Part shown: piece by piece, positions 13,035 to 23,429 of the stretch | Layout of the letters: each line of letters opens with the position of its first letter | Numbering within the stretch: position 1 is the stretch's first letter | NCBI GenBank assembly: GCA_025201805.1 | Contig: MU619318.1 | Coordinates: forward strand, 47,051 to 111,050 | Length of the DNA stretch: 64,000 nucleotides | Origin: Parasitella parasitica | Taxonomy: Eukaryota; Mucoromycota; Mucoromycetes; Mucorales; Mucoraceae | Reading direction: 5' to 3' | Position numbers and translations under genes: made by a program | The notes under the pieces: generated by a model | Told to the model about the DNA's origin: nothing | The model's database searches: none | What the model saw: only the letters and a program-made list of their open reading frames with translations

Positions 13035-13510
13035 GCGTGATCAACATGGAAGCCCCCAAATTGTCTATGAAAGAAGAAGGAACAGGAGGGGAAGGCACAT
13101 ATTGTTCGCTTGTCCATGGTTCATCTTGTTGATTTCTTTTTGATGCCATTGATAAAAGCTCGTTGAAAACATCTTGCTCTTGTCTCACTGGTATGGCTGG
13201 AGCAGATTGTTGTTGTGAAAGAAATCCTTGCAAGTTCAAGTCAAGCATAGGGTTGTTGCTATTGCCCATCATTTGGAGATACTGCTGATAGATGTATTCA
13301 TCATTCTCGGGTGTGCTAGGTGCTGCATTATCCACGCGTTTATGTTGCAATGGATGAGTCGTGCTAATAGAAGAAGAATGTATCCCACGAGCTTGCATAT
13401 ACATAGTTGGGTCACTTGTAAGGCTCGGACAAGGTCCCAATGTCGCAGAACTAGCAACATTCTCTATCATACCGGTTGCATCATTTTGAAAGAATGGAGC
13501 ATAGTTGTTT

Positions 13511-13542
<32 letters not shown>

Positions 13543-13656
13543 ATAATGATGATTAGCCTGCTGATCTTGTATTTGTTGATTGAATTCTGTTGATGATGCC
13601 TCTTGTACAAGTTGCTGACTGATGCGATCATTTTTTGATTGATTTTCTCTATCCAT
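11840..13656 (-). CDS. Velvet-domain transcriptional regulator (VelB/VosA family) with polyQ N-terminus
   Basis: Five exons (12860-13656, 12669-12806, 12241-12594, 12050-12156, 11840-11985) sum to 513 aa in frame. The first ~260 residues are Gln/Ser/Asn-rich and disordered, with two polyQ tracts. The velvet domain follows. It opens with EYRLDIVQQPSRARMCGFGDKDRRPISPPP, with the diagnostic QP.RARMCGFG.KDRRP signature. Its second half contains GIFFIFQDISLRTEGVFRLKF, and it ends in the conserved FVVYTAKKYPGVVQSTPLSKCFARQGIKIPIRK block. The ~90-residue insertion between the two halves (SDMIDNSASPSSS...) is typical of VelB. Velvet proteins are fungal NF-kappaB-like DNA-binding regulators of development, sporulation and secondary metabolism, and act as dimers in the nucleus. 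Assignment to VelB, VosA or VelC is not certain. The tail is acidic (DLSEDDTEQDDS). Confidence 0.9.
12991..13035 (-). repeat. Pure CAA trinucleotide repeat coding polyQ
   Basis: Fifteen uninterrupted TTG units on the plus strand, read as CAA (Gln) on the coding strand, inside exon 1 of the velvet gene just before its DNA-binding domain. A likely length-variable tract. Confidence 0.95.
13512..13538 (-). repeat. Pure CAG trinucleotide repeat coding polyQ
   Basis: Nine uninterrupted CTG units on the plus strand, read as CAG (Gln), in the N-terminal region of the velvet protein. This tract uses the other Gln codon from the CAA tract downstream, so the two arose independently. Confidence 0.95.
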
Positions 13657-16600
13657 GATTTTTGGTGTGTCTCTGTAAAGAATTGTTTCAGTCGAATCGG
13701 TAATTAGGCTACTTCTGTTTTCTGTTATTTCAGGTTAAAAATGTGTATATCTAGTCTATTAATTTTTTTATACTATATTCAGTATACATGCAGTGCGAAA
13801 ATATACAGATTCTGCAGATTTCTAGTAGAAATGTTACTTTTTTTTAAAAAGTACAGAAAAGTACAATTTTAACTAATTAGGCTGGTAAGTTTTAGAAAAG
13901 AGAATTACAATATTTGAGAAAATAGGTTTTGATTCTATTGAAAGGAATAGGAATGCTTAAGGAAGAAGAAAAAGAGAAAGGGGAAGAGAGTAAAGAAATT
14001 AAATAGGGCAGCAAAAGCTGTGCTACTGAGTGTCTAAAAGATTAACAACTCCAACTTACCAATAGTCCAAATCAGTCCAGACGTTATATCGACTAGTATA
14101 CTATAGAGAGCCTCACTACTTTAATGGTTCTATCTTGTATCAAATAATCTCGATTCAAATCGTGGTTATTTTGATTAAAGACTATAACCTTTCAACCTGC
14201 CATGTTGTACATAGCAAGATCAATGCCGTTTGAAATGAACCTTCCAAAGCCTAAATCGTCCCTTCAACAAATTTGGTTATAGCCAAGAACATTCTCATGC
14301 ATTCTTCTGTTTCATAGAAAAGAGAAATAAATTTCTAACAAAAAAACACTTTTAAAATCTTCATCAGTACATTGGCAAGAAAGTTATGAGTGGAGTGCTA
14401 TAAATATAAATAAGGTTGTTTTCTATTGTCTGTATGTCATCATCATTCTCAATGGCACTAAAAAATGCTTAAATTTTGAAGCATGTGTGATACAATACAG
14501 CCTTTGTGTATAGATACATACCACTTACTATGGGAAAAGCAGTCTGTCATATTTTATCAGAGAACAACATGCATTAACTGTGCTCAAGCTTCTTAATCAA
14601 CATTCTGTAACCTTTTCATCGCCAAATTACAATCTTCATAGATCACCAAGCATTTTGATCAGTTACACATCGGGATCTGGTACCAAGCTGTTGGTTCTAC
14701 TTCCCAGAACGACCAGTTTGTTTGTTAATAATAATAATGGGCCCTGCTTGTTTATGATACTATGACTAGAAATACGCATGTATTGAAAGGGCATCCAACA
14801 CGCACAACGCCTAGTAATAAACAACAAGTGAGATCTTGTTTAGAATTCACAGATCTAGAATTGAAAATATTATCAACTCATGATCATTATTTTGCGTCGA
14901 CAGCCATCCAGTAGTCTAGTATATTGTGGTGATAGAGAACGACAAACGTTTCGTATTTTGTGGAACTCAACAGGGAGCTTCGTTTTTGGTCATTTCCATT
15001 AATTTACTTCTTGTTTTGTTCCGGGCACCCTTCGTTTCTATTCAAATCTAGCAAAGTACTCACGATCAATTGTGCCGCTTGTAAAAGTAAAGCGAAAATC
15101 TATACTATATCAAACTGAGTAACACAATAGATGTTATAGATGAGTTTTGTTTCCTGCAACTAGACCAGAGAAAGCATTCGGATATTACTGCTTAAAGTAA
15201 TATTTGTAAACAATTTGAGTCGAATCGGGCATCTGATGATGACAAGATTTGTGTTGTATACTCCTTTTTTTATCTTCATTGATAGAAAATTGTAGAGCAA
15301 ACATTGCATACCTTTTGAAAGTTTTAACACTAAATTAATTCTATTAATATTGATTGTCAGTAAAATGATAGATAACATTTTCTTGGCAGCTTTTTCAAGG
15401 TAGCTAGACTTCAAATGTATATCGAGGATGTTCGTTTATCTGCGGGTGTTGGAATTAAAGAAATGAATTGCTACGAAAGAAGAAAAAAACAAATGAAGCT
15501 TGTTTACAGTATTCGAATAGTAGGATGTATTGTAAGTCTAACTGCGTCCAGAAGCAAATGAGTGATGCTCGTACATAGTAAATACATCATATACTGGTAC
15601 CATATACAATAGTTGTCCTCAACACATTCAGTTTTGCCTTGAAAAGTTTAATAAAAAGACGTGACAAAGAACTATTTAGTAGTGATACAATTCAAATACG
15701 CTTTCCCTAAATATTTCATGAGTATGATATATTATATGTGTAATCTTGATATCATATTTCTTCATATCTTATAACAAATATGTAAATGTGTTAGAAAGAT
15801 ATTCTCATGCTATAATAATGGGGGGGTTTTTTTTTTTTCATTAATTGGCTGCGGAATTATTCATGTAATCGGCCAAGTGTTGGAAGTACTTAAAAAATCT
15901 GCTTTACAACTTGGAAATACCAATCTTACTGCTACATCTCCACGGTCTGACCAAGTCATTAACCTTCGCCTTCGGTAAGTTTGGCTTTTACAGCTCGTGC
16001 TGCCGCAGGACTTTGTTCGAAGCTGATGATTTATTATTGAGCGGGGATTCAAGCAGAAGGTTATATTACCAAGTATAATCAGATTATGGTCAAAGGAAAT
16101 GGCTCTAAATATCAGCATTGTCGACTATGAAATGATAAATACACAATAAAAAATTCACGGCTGTTCTGGTAGGTATCCATAATTATTATTGATGGTTTGT
16201 TTTACTTTCAATCTTCGTATAAATCACAACTAAGTATATTATTATTGGATTCAAATCAGTAAACAAAGCAGAATCATGTGGGTTTGATAATTCAATAGTA
16301 GCTTGCTTGCTGCATAACACATTCGAAATTCGAGTCTTGACATACTGGAGCTAACCTCTATCCTACAGGGACGTGACATTAGTAAGATCTGAAACAGTAG
16401 GCTGATTCACACTTGTATTGGTCAAGTTCATCATGCCGCTAAAACCGTGCGTGTTCTTCTAGCATTGTCCTGTCTTTCACAGGAACGGCAATTTTTTATC
16501 CGTAGAATACAGCAGGTTACCATTATTTTATATCCGTCGTCATGGAAACCGTTCGTGGATCGGATCTAATGCCTAATGTTATAAAATACAAAGGTTAACA

Positions 16601-17561
16601 TTACTTTACATCCGTTGTCATTTCAACCATTGTTCTAGCCACTGTTCTTGCATTGAATCTAACGTTATAATTTTGTTTGACAACTGAATGTCAAAAATGA
16701 TCTGATTGTACTCATAAACCGATTCATGTAGATTTAACCTATATAAGTAGACAACTTCTTACTAATAAAATTATTAGTTTTATCTTTGGTGTTATTAATT
16801 TTCCAATTTTATTATCATATACAGTCGTCTGCTTTGCTTACTTCAAGACCTGGCACAACATATATGACACAAAAAGCATTATTCGAAAAAAGTAAAAAAT
16901 CTGATGAAGTATTTAATAAAATGACTTCAAAAAAAATCGTAGAACAGGTAACAAGTTGTCAGTATTGAGTATTGAGAATATATGAACAAGCAAATGAGGA
17001 GATATAAGAAAATTAAAAAACATGGTTTAGTCTATTGTCTACGCAAAGGTATAAGCGTTTATGTGTATTCGCTATATGGAAGTGTGGAAATTTGTGTATG
17101 TATGAGATGAAGCCGACTCTAATATGTCTGATCTTGGATTGAAGGCGGTAACTTTAGCAGCATTTATGGACCAAAAACTATGATTTTTATACTATAATAA
17201 AGTGAAGGTTTAAATACTACGTAATAGGTGAGCAATCACATCAGGAGAATAATAACTATTTGCCTTTATCCAAAATGGCACGAAATAATGAGACTTACTA
17301 GGTGGCAGCACATGTTGAACGCTCGGAAGTGGTGCAATCAGCTTGTAGTAGATAGAAAACATTCAAAATGGCATTGTCGCTAGGGCTGTAAAGTTAAAAA
17401 CATCATTTCAAAAATTATATATGCATATATATACACGCAAGCAGTTATCTCACAAACTCAATTAACATTGAAGACGATAGCTAACTACACCAGTGATTTA
17501 GAATGAGCGTATGATGATATTTGATTATCAAAAGATAAATTTTAAAGCCTGATTATTTTAC
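13657..17561. other. Long intergenic region without a recognised gene
   Basis: About 3.9 kb of AT-rich sequence. It contains an imperfect tandem duplication (16515-16672), a G7/T12 junction near 15828, and a ~100-bp stretch near 15861-15980 that reads like decayed coding sequence. Small open frames around 14580, 15160 and 16786 show no family motifs and no codon bias. I could not find a tRNA with a convincing set of arms. The velvet promoter should lie in the first few hundred bases. Confidence 0.4.
16515..16672. repeat. Imperfect ~78-bp tandem duplication
   Basis: Two adjacent units, 16515-16592 and 16593-16672, both begin GGTTA(A)C(A/C)ATTA, continue with TTTA(T/C)ATCCGT(C/T)GTCAT and end near AATGTTATAA or AACGTTATAA. 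They have diverged by substitutions and small indels. No coding sense is apparent. Confidence 0.7.
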
Positions 17562-18006
17562 ATCTGATAAAACGGTGTTCTAATCATACGTATTGTGTGT
17601 CACCCATTTGATTGAAACTACGGCAATTAATGATTAATTTTGCTATCTTAGATCCTAGCTCAACCTTTTATCTAGAATCTACATCAATTTTTTTCCTTTG
17701 ACTTCAGCCTTCACTATCGTATATAGTTTTCGCTTTGTATGTCCCAACATCTAATATTTGATTTATGATTGTGTATTTTTCAAACTGTGCATTTTTCAGG
17801 CTGTGCAAAAAATCTGATAAAATTCCCTCATCTTATGAGAACTTTTTTCTTTTTGCGCCTAGACATGGAAGTATGCGGAAAGTTTAAAACGAGTAAAATA
17901 GCATGCGACTTCTAATTTTTCGATTCTATTGGACGATCGCTTATCAGATCAGTCGGAATCTGATAAAAAGTTTTATCTTTTGAAAAGGAACAGTAAGATC
18001 TGATAA
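17562..18006. promoter_or_regulatory. Cluster of five iron-GATA-type sites (ATCTGATAA) upstream of the PCS-like gene
   Basis: Exact ATCTGATAA occurs at 17562-17570, 17812-17820, 17958-17966 and 17998-18006, and in inverse orientation (TTATCAGAT) at 17941-17949. Four of the five lie within 270 bp of the start codon at 18080. ATCWGATAA is the published consensus of the fungal iron-regulatory GATA repressors (Urbs1, SRE, SreA, Fep1 type). Known sites of this class are often multiple. That the PCS-like gene is iron-regulated is inference. Confidence 0.6.
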
Positions 18007-18079
18007 AAGAAAATCCTTTTTCTCTCTATTTCTTATCTTTTTCTTAAATCTACCCATTTTTTTCATTACTATTATAATA

Positions 18080-19066
18080 ATGGCTTCTCGTACTGTTTTA
18101 TCAAAAACTTGCCTCAAATCTACTCTTGTGCAAGCAGCAGCAAAGAAAAACATTTTGAATAATCGCGCCACTATTTTTCCTGGTTCCCAAGTTTCTCGCC
18201 AGGCAACGACTACCACGATAGTGGATAATTCTACTACACAAGGAAGACAGAATACATTTCAACTCTTTAATTTTACGAATAAAAATAAAGATGAAGTGCA
18301 TTTGGTCAAGTTCACATCAGTAGAAGGCAAAAGACTTTTCCGAAATGCAATGGCTCAAGGGTACGCTGAAAGCTTCTTTAAACTAATGGGAAATTTCTCT
18401 GCGCAGTTGTCTCCATCTCATGGCGGAGTCAGCTCTTGTAAGTACTAAATTTTTTGTTGCTATGGTAACAATGTTAATGATACTGGTCTTGTTTCAATAG
18501 TGGCCATGGTTTTAAATGCTCTAGAAATCGACCCCAAAAGGACCTGGAAAGGTAATTGGCGCTGGTTCTCATCTGAGCAAATGAAAACATGCTCTCCTGC
18601 TGAATCTATCCAAGAGCGTGGCATCCCTTTTGATGAATTTACGTGTTTAGCACAAACATACTGTAAAGTTCTTCCTCGTCGTGGTGTAAGCTATAAACAA
18701 TTTTTATCAGATCTTGAAGCTGTAACGTCTGATTCTACAAGTCAGATAGTGGTGAATTACTCAAGAGCCTCCCTTGGTCAACAAGACCATCTTGCTCATT
18801 TTAGCCCTATTGGTGGTTTTAACAAGGCAGAAAACCAGATCTTGATCATGGATGTTGCTCGTGGTAAATATCCTAGTGTTTGGGTGAATGCAAAGGATCT
18901 TTTTACAGCCATGATGACTAGCAGTGAAGAAGAAGGTGGCCGTAGTCGTGGTTACTTTATTTTGAGCAATTATGAGCAAACTAAGCAACAATCGCCTCAA
19001 ATCCTTTTAACATCTTCAAGATTAAAATGTCAAGAGTGCTCTCGTAATTGCCATGCAAATGCTTAG
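18080..19066 (+). CDS. Phytochelatin-synthase-like protein lacking the catalytic cysteine
   Basis: Two exons (18080-18437 and 18501-19066) give 307 aa. From about residue 75 the protein aligns without gaps to the papain-like phytochelatin synthase catalytic domain: FTSVEGKRLFRNAM, SFFKLMGNF, MVLNALEIDP, TWKGNWRWF, then HFSPIGGFN and DVARGKYPSVW. These enzymes join gamma-Glu-Cys units of glutathione using a Cys-His-Asp triad. His219 (codon 18797-18799) and Asp237 (18851-18853) are present with the usual 18-residue spacing. The motif that normally reads PAYCG here reads PSHGG, so the nucleophile is Gly115 (ggc, 18422-18424). The N-terminal ~50 residues are rich in Arg, Lys, Ser and Thr with almost no acids, resembling a mitochondrial presequence. 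The C-terminal Cys-rich domain of plant enzymes is absent; only KCQECSRNC remains. Either a pseudoenzyme or changed chemistry is possible. Confidence 0.85.
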
Positions 19067-19597
19067 TAATTAAATAATATTACTACCTATATATTCACCC
19101 TCTACTTCATTTACTTCATCTGCATCCTTATATATATAAATGTACATTTATTCCAAATAAACTTTCAAAGCTTCAGTTCTTCAAATGCAATTGGTTCAAA
19201 TCATTATGTAAAATATAACAAGAGACGTCTCGCAATAAAGAATCGGTAATTGCACACGTGATATGTCCGGTAAAGTGTCTCCTTCCGAGTCATGGAGAAA
19301 AAATCGATGCTCACTTGCCGTTACTAGCAAAGAAATCGTCAGGACCATATTAAATCTTCCTCTCTCTTTGCGTATTTCCAAGTATGTATCATGGATGGGC
19401 CAACAGTGGATTAAATGGATGTCATAAGATATATGACGCTCGACGATCATAGATCGATGGATGTAGATTTGAGTGGCAATGAGGGAAATGATAGGATGTG
19501 GGGTGGATGCAAAATAGAGACAGGGCTGATTGGCATTGAGCGACTTCGCGCAAGACATGATTACTAACTTTTCACATTGCTATAGACTTGAGCAATA
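19067..19597. other. Intergenic spacer, uL22 promoter side
   Basis: About 530 bp between the PCS-like stop and the uL22 start. A 120-codon frame on the minus strand (19196-19558) has no recognisable motif and overlaps the expected uL22 promoter, so I do not call it a gene. Confidence 0.4.
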
Positions 19598-20344
19598 ATG
19601 GTCAGATACGCTGCTACACCAGCCAACCCCGCAAAGGGTAAATACTCGCATTACAAATATAAGAAATGCTTGATTGACATGTCTAATTCATCTTTTATGT
19701 TATATAGCCTCCAAGTCTAGAGGTTCTTACCTTCGTGTTCACGTATGTATTACAATCGCATATTCAGAATGACTCAATTCACAGCATACTAAAATATGCA
19801 CTCTAGTTCAAAAACACCCACGAAGTAGCTGTTGCTGTCAAGGGTTTAAAGTTATCCAAGGCTTATGCCTATCTTAATAACGTTACCGAACACAAGCAAG
19901 TTATTCCTTTCCGTAAATTCAACGGTGGTGTCGGCCGTGCTTCCCAAGCCAAGGAATTCGGTACCACTCAAGGTCGCTGGCCTGTCAAGTCTGTCAAGTT
20001 TGTCACCGACCTCTTGAAGAATGCCGAAAGCAATGCCGAGGTAACTTCACATGCAATTTTTTGATGTGGTAATTTGGGTTGGACTTAACATCAGAAAATT
20101 GTAGGCCAAAGGTTTGAACGTTGAAGAGCTTTACATCTCTAGCATCGTTGTCAACCAAGCTCCCAAACACCGTCGTCGTACTTATCGTGCTCACGGTAGA
20201 ATCAATCCTTTCATGTCTTCTCCCTCTCACATCGAGGTTGTCCTCACTGAAAAGGATGAGGTTGTTCCTCGTGCTGATGATAAGAAGATTGTCAAGCTTA
20301 ACGCTCGTCAGTTAGCTCGTAACGCTCGCCTTGCTCGTGCTTAA
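19598..20344 (+). CDS. RPL17: 60S ribosomal protein uL22 (L17)
   Basis: Four exons (19598-19637, 19708-19742, 19807-20040, 20105-20344) encode 182 aa, the family norm. The protein starts [15 protein letters not shown] and contains [27 protein letters not shown], the long beta-hairpin region with [16 protein letters not shown], and a C-terminal HIEVVLTE segment followed by a basic tail. The hairpin lines the peptide exit tunnel of the large subunit. Codon use is strongly biased, as for uL13. No unusual residues were seen. Confidence 0.95.
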
Positions 20345-21327
20345 GTTTTCTTTTTTTCCAAATAAACATTTTTATAATTCTTCTATTGCTTCATTTTGTT
20401 TAGATCTTAACGCATCATGATAGCAAAAGTGTATATTTTTTTGAAGAGTGATATGGACAAAGGCTGTTGCCCTTCCCCAACTCTAATCACTCAATGTACC
20501 ATCTAGAGGTGTTATTCGAATGCATGAATCTAGTGCATTGAGCATTTTTTTATGCTTGGAGCTATTAAATTGTCATACTGGGCCTTACTGTCTGTATTGC
20601 CTCCTATCTGGTCAAATTCCGCTACAAGACACTGTAACAAGGGCTCAAATATGTATGATCGTGCAAATTTGGCCAAGACACATACGTACTTTTTTACTTG
20701 AGCAAGGTTTTGTGCAAGGCGAGGCTGTTTCTAGGCTGTAGTGTGAAAAAAAAAAAAATGGGCCCAGTCGTGTTTCTATCCGTACAACACCTCAAATATG
20801 CAACTCGACGTATTTTGAGCCTCGGAGTTGGATGGAACCATTACTCAAACATGAGCAATTGCTGTCAAAGCATGTAATATTGACCTTAAGTAAGAACAAG
20901 TATCAGCAGATGAAGAAAGTGAGAATCTTTACTGTCCTTGATTTTTGGTTTTTTAGTTCATTTTTATGCATTTTGCTACTGTTAACAATTTGGATAGATC
21001 AAAATGTGCCGTATCTTGCAAACAATAGGTTGATGTCGAAATAAGAGCATGGTGGCTGCTATTCGTAGTGTATATCAAGCATTGCATACCACTAAAAAAA
21101 CTAAATCCATCCTCTACTTTTGCCATCAAAGCAATCAGTTAGCCTTTCTGATTTTTACGCAAAATTAACCTTGTCAACTTTCGCCTCAAGGCTTGTCCTC
21201 GCCAACCACAAACGTACATCTACAAGACACTAATGTTGGTTGCTAATACACATTCACACATAAACAAAAGGGTTCAAAATAGGAAATCAAATGTTTTTCT
21301 TTAATGAAGATGATAACTTGGTTGAGA
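20345..21327. other. Convergent spacer between uL22 and eS6
   Basis: About 980 bp between two stop codons. It should hold both 3' UTRs. Two small plus-strand frames (20520-20741 and 20832-21044) show no motif. A run of 13 A lies near 20747-20758. No gene is called. Confidence 0.4.
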
Positions 21328-22283
21328 TTAAGCGGAAGCAGACTTTTGCATAGAAGAAGTACGACGACGTTCAATCTTTTGTTGCTTGGACTCCTTGACA
21401 CGCTTAGCGAGCAACTGCTTGTATTCAGACTCGGCTTCACGAGAAGCTTCAGCTCTTCTGCGCTTAAGAGCTTGTCTGTGTCTCTTACGTTGAAGAGTGA
21501 GAGGAGTGACAAGACGTTGGATCTTGGGGGCTTTGGTGTAGGCCTTCTTGCCCTCAGCTTTGGGTTGAACTTCACGGCGAATGACATACTTGCGAACATC
21601 ATCTTCCTTGGTCAAGTTCTACAGAGACAGTGCAATTCAGGTCAGCTATTTCGTACTTGAATCTATGTGAATTTCTACTTACAAAGAACTTTCTGATCTT
21701 GGAAGCACGCTTAGGACCGAGACGCTTGGGGACGGTAGTGTCAGTCAAACCGGGAATGTCTTGCTCGCCTTGCTTGACGACAACGAGAGACAAGACAGAA
21801 AGGTCAGAGCCGACGATACAACCACGAACAGACTTTCTCTTACGTTCACCAGTGCGGCGGGGACGGTAGCAAGAGTGACCCTTGGACATCAAGAGACGAA
21901 CACGGTGAGGCAAAAGAACACCTTGCTTCATGGGGAAACCTTGCTTGTCGTTACCACCAGAAATACGGAAAACGTAGCCCTTGAACTCATCACCGAGAGA
22001 GTCGCCAGAGACCTCTTGGGCCATACGCTTGTCATAGAAACCACGGCTATAGCGATGCTTGTTTAGTGTCGATTCATTCCAATTGCGTATACACAACTTA
22101 CACACGACGTTCGTCTTCGATTTCAATCAATTTTTGGCAGCCGGTGGCTGGGTTGGCAATGTTCAACTAGATGGATAAAAAGCTGGTTAACTAATCTGTC
22201 AAAACATTGCATCCATTCATGCTCGATAATGCTGGATGGATTGCATCTACGATGATAAAATGTTGTATACTACGGACCTTCAT
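21328..22283 (-). CDS. RPS6: 40S ribosomal protein eS6
   Basis: Four exons (22278-22283, 22102-22166, 21683-22046, 21328-21618) give 241 aa. The first exon codes only Met-Lys, and the second starts [19 protein letters not shown]. This placement of an intron after two codons is common in fungal ribosomal genes. Family features follow: [51 protein letters not shown] and [17 protein letters not shown]. The C-terminal helix is Lys/Arg-rich and ends [12 protein letters not shown], where RRTSS matches the classic S6-kinase target region at the downstream end of TOR signalling. The gene is divergent from eIF4E across 274 bp. Confidence 0.95.
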
Positions 22284-22557
22284 ACCGCAGATAGAGAGGA
22301 GGATCTACAGGTTGGGGCACTTTTTTCCCTTTGATGTAATGGATTTACTGTTTGACGAGAGCTTGAAATCATCTCAATTCCTCCCGGTAAACATCCGGTC
22401 CAAGTCGTGTATCGTCACATTCCGGCTTTACACTGTAAGAGAGCGAATAAAAGATTTTTCCCTCTGCAACTCTCTCTTCTTCCTTTCATTTGCACATTGA
22501 AGATATCATCAAACCCACATTCAAAGAACAGACAGTTGAAGACAGAATATATACATT
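22284..22557. promoter_or_regulatory. Divergent promoter of eS6 and eIF4E
   Basis: 274 bp between two start codons facing away from each other. It contains a pyrimidine-rich stretch close to the eIF4E start (TCTCTCTTCTTCCTTTC near 22474-22490), a TATA-like GAATAAAAGA near 22444-22453, and another pyrimidine stretch (TTTTTTCCCTTTG) near 22321-22333 toward eS6. Shared control of the two translation genes is inference. Confidence 0.5.
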
Positions 22558-23429
22558 ATGACTGAACAAGAAACACGTCCCGTTGTCCAAGAGCAGACGA
22601 GCCATGCCATCAGCCAAGAGCAACAGTCATCGTCTCCTGCTGCTGACTCTGACCAAGTAAAGACAGTTTTTCATGATCCCAAAAATTACAATGTGAAGCA
22701 TCCTCTCCAAAACGCGTGGACTCTGTGGTTTGATAACCCATCGAAGAAGCCCAATAATGCATCCTGGTCTGAAAATTTGAAGCAAATTGTCAGCGTAAAT
22801 ACCGTCGAAGATTTCTGGGGGTAAGTTGAGATGAGAAGCTTTGTATTCCATAGTATTCATGCATTACTGAATATGTGTAGTGTTTATAACAACATCGTCA
22901 AGGTCAACCATCTCGAAGTAAACACAAACTACCATATTTTCAAAAAGGGAATTCGTCCTGAATGGGAAGATCCTGTAAATGCGAAAGGCGGGAAGTTCAG
23001 CATTCAGTTCCCTAGAAACAGAACCAGCGAAACCATCAATCAGCGCTGGCTGAATCTGGTAACTATGCTATAGTGCTCAGAAGAAGGGGAGAGGTGATAT
23101 CATTAACATTGCGTGTGTAGATTCTCCACATGCTGGGCGAACAATTTGAATACGAGAACGAGATTTGTGGTGCTGTTGTTTCAGTGCGTAAGGTGTTTTA
23201 TAGAATTGCTCTTTGGATCAAGAGTTCTGAGAAAAATAAAAGTATCGAAACCATCGGGTAAAGTATATATAGATGGTATTGGGAGAGAGAATATAATTTT
23301 GTTTAACCCTTTTGAAAACATAGAGGTCAATTGAAGGGTGTCCTGAGTGTAGAGAAGCCTTTGGTTGTCGAATTCGCCCCACATGGCGACACTGCCTCCA
23401 AATCAAATGAAAATAGATTCACCATCTAA
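22558..23429 (+). CDS. eIF4E: Translation initiation factor eIF4E (cap-binding protein)
   Basis: Four exons (22558-22820, 22881-23058, 23121-23257, 23324-23429) encode 227 aa. A disordered Gln/Ser-rich N-terminus of about 50 residues precedes the conserved core, which starts HPLQNAWTLWFDNP. Cap-stacking residues are intact: the Trp in ASWSENL and the Trp-Glu pair in RPEWEDP. The eIF4G-contact segment VEDFWGVYNNI is also present. The segment normally reading VRKGQDRIALW, which holds the basic residues that touch the cap phosphates, reads VRKVFYRIALW (codons 23187-23204). In the cell the protein binds the mRNA 5' cap and eIF4G, whose gene is also in this window (51138-55352). Spliced length and domain order are otherwise normal. 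Confidence 0.95.

Noticed and set aside
19196-19558. 120-codon minus-strand open frame
   Set aside because: No motif, no codon bias, and it lies where the uL22 promoter and the PCS-like 3' UTR are expected.
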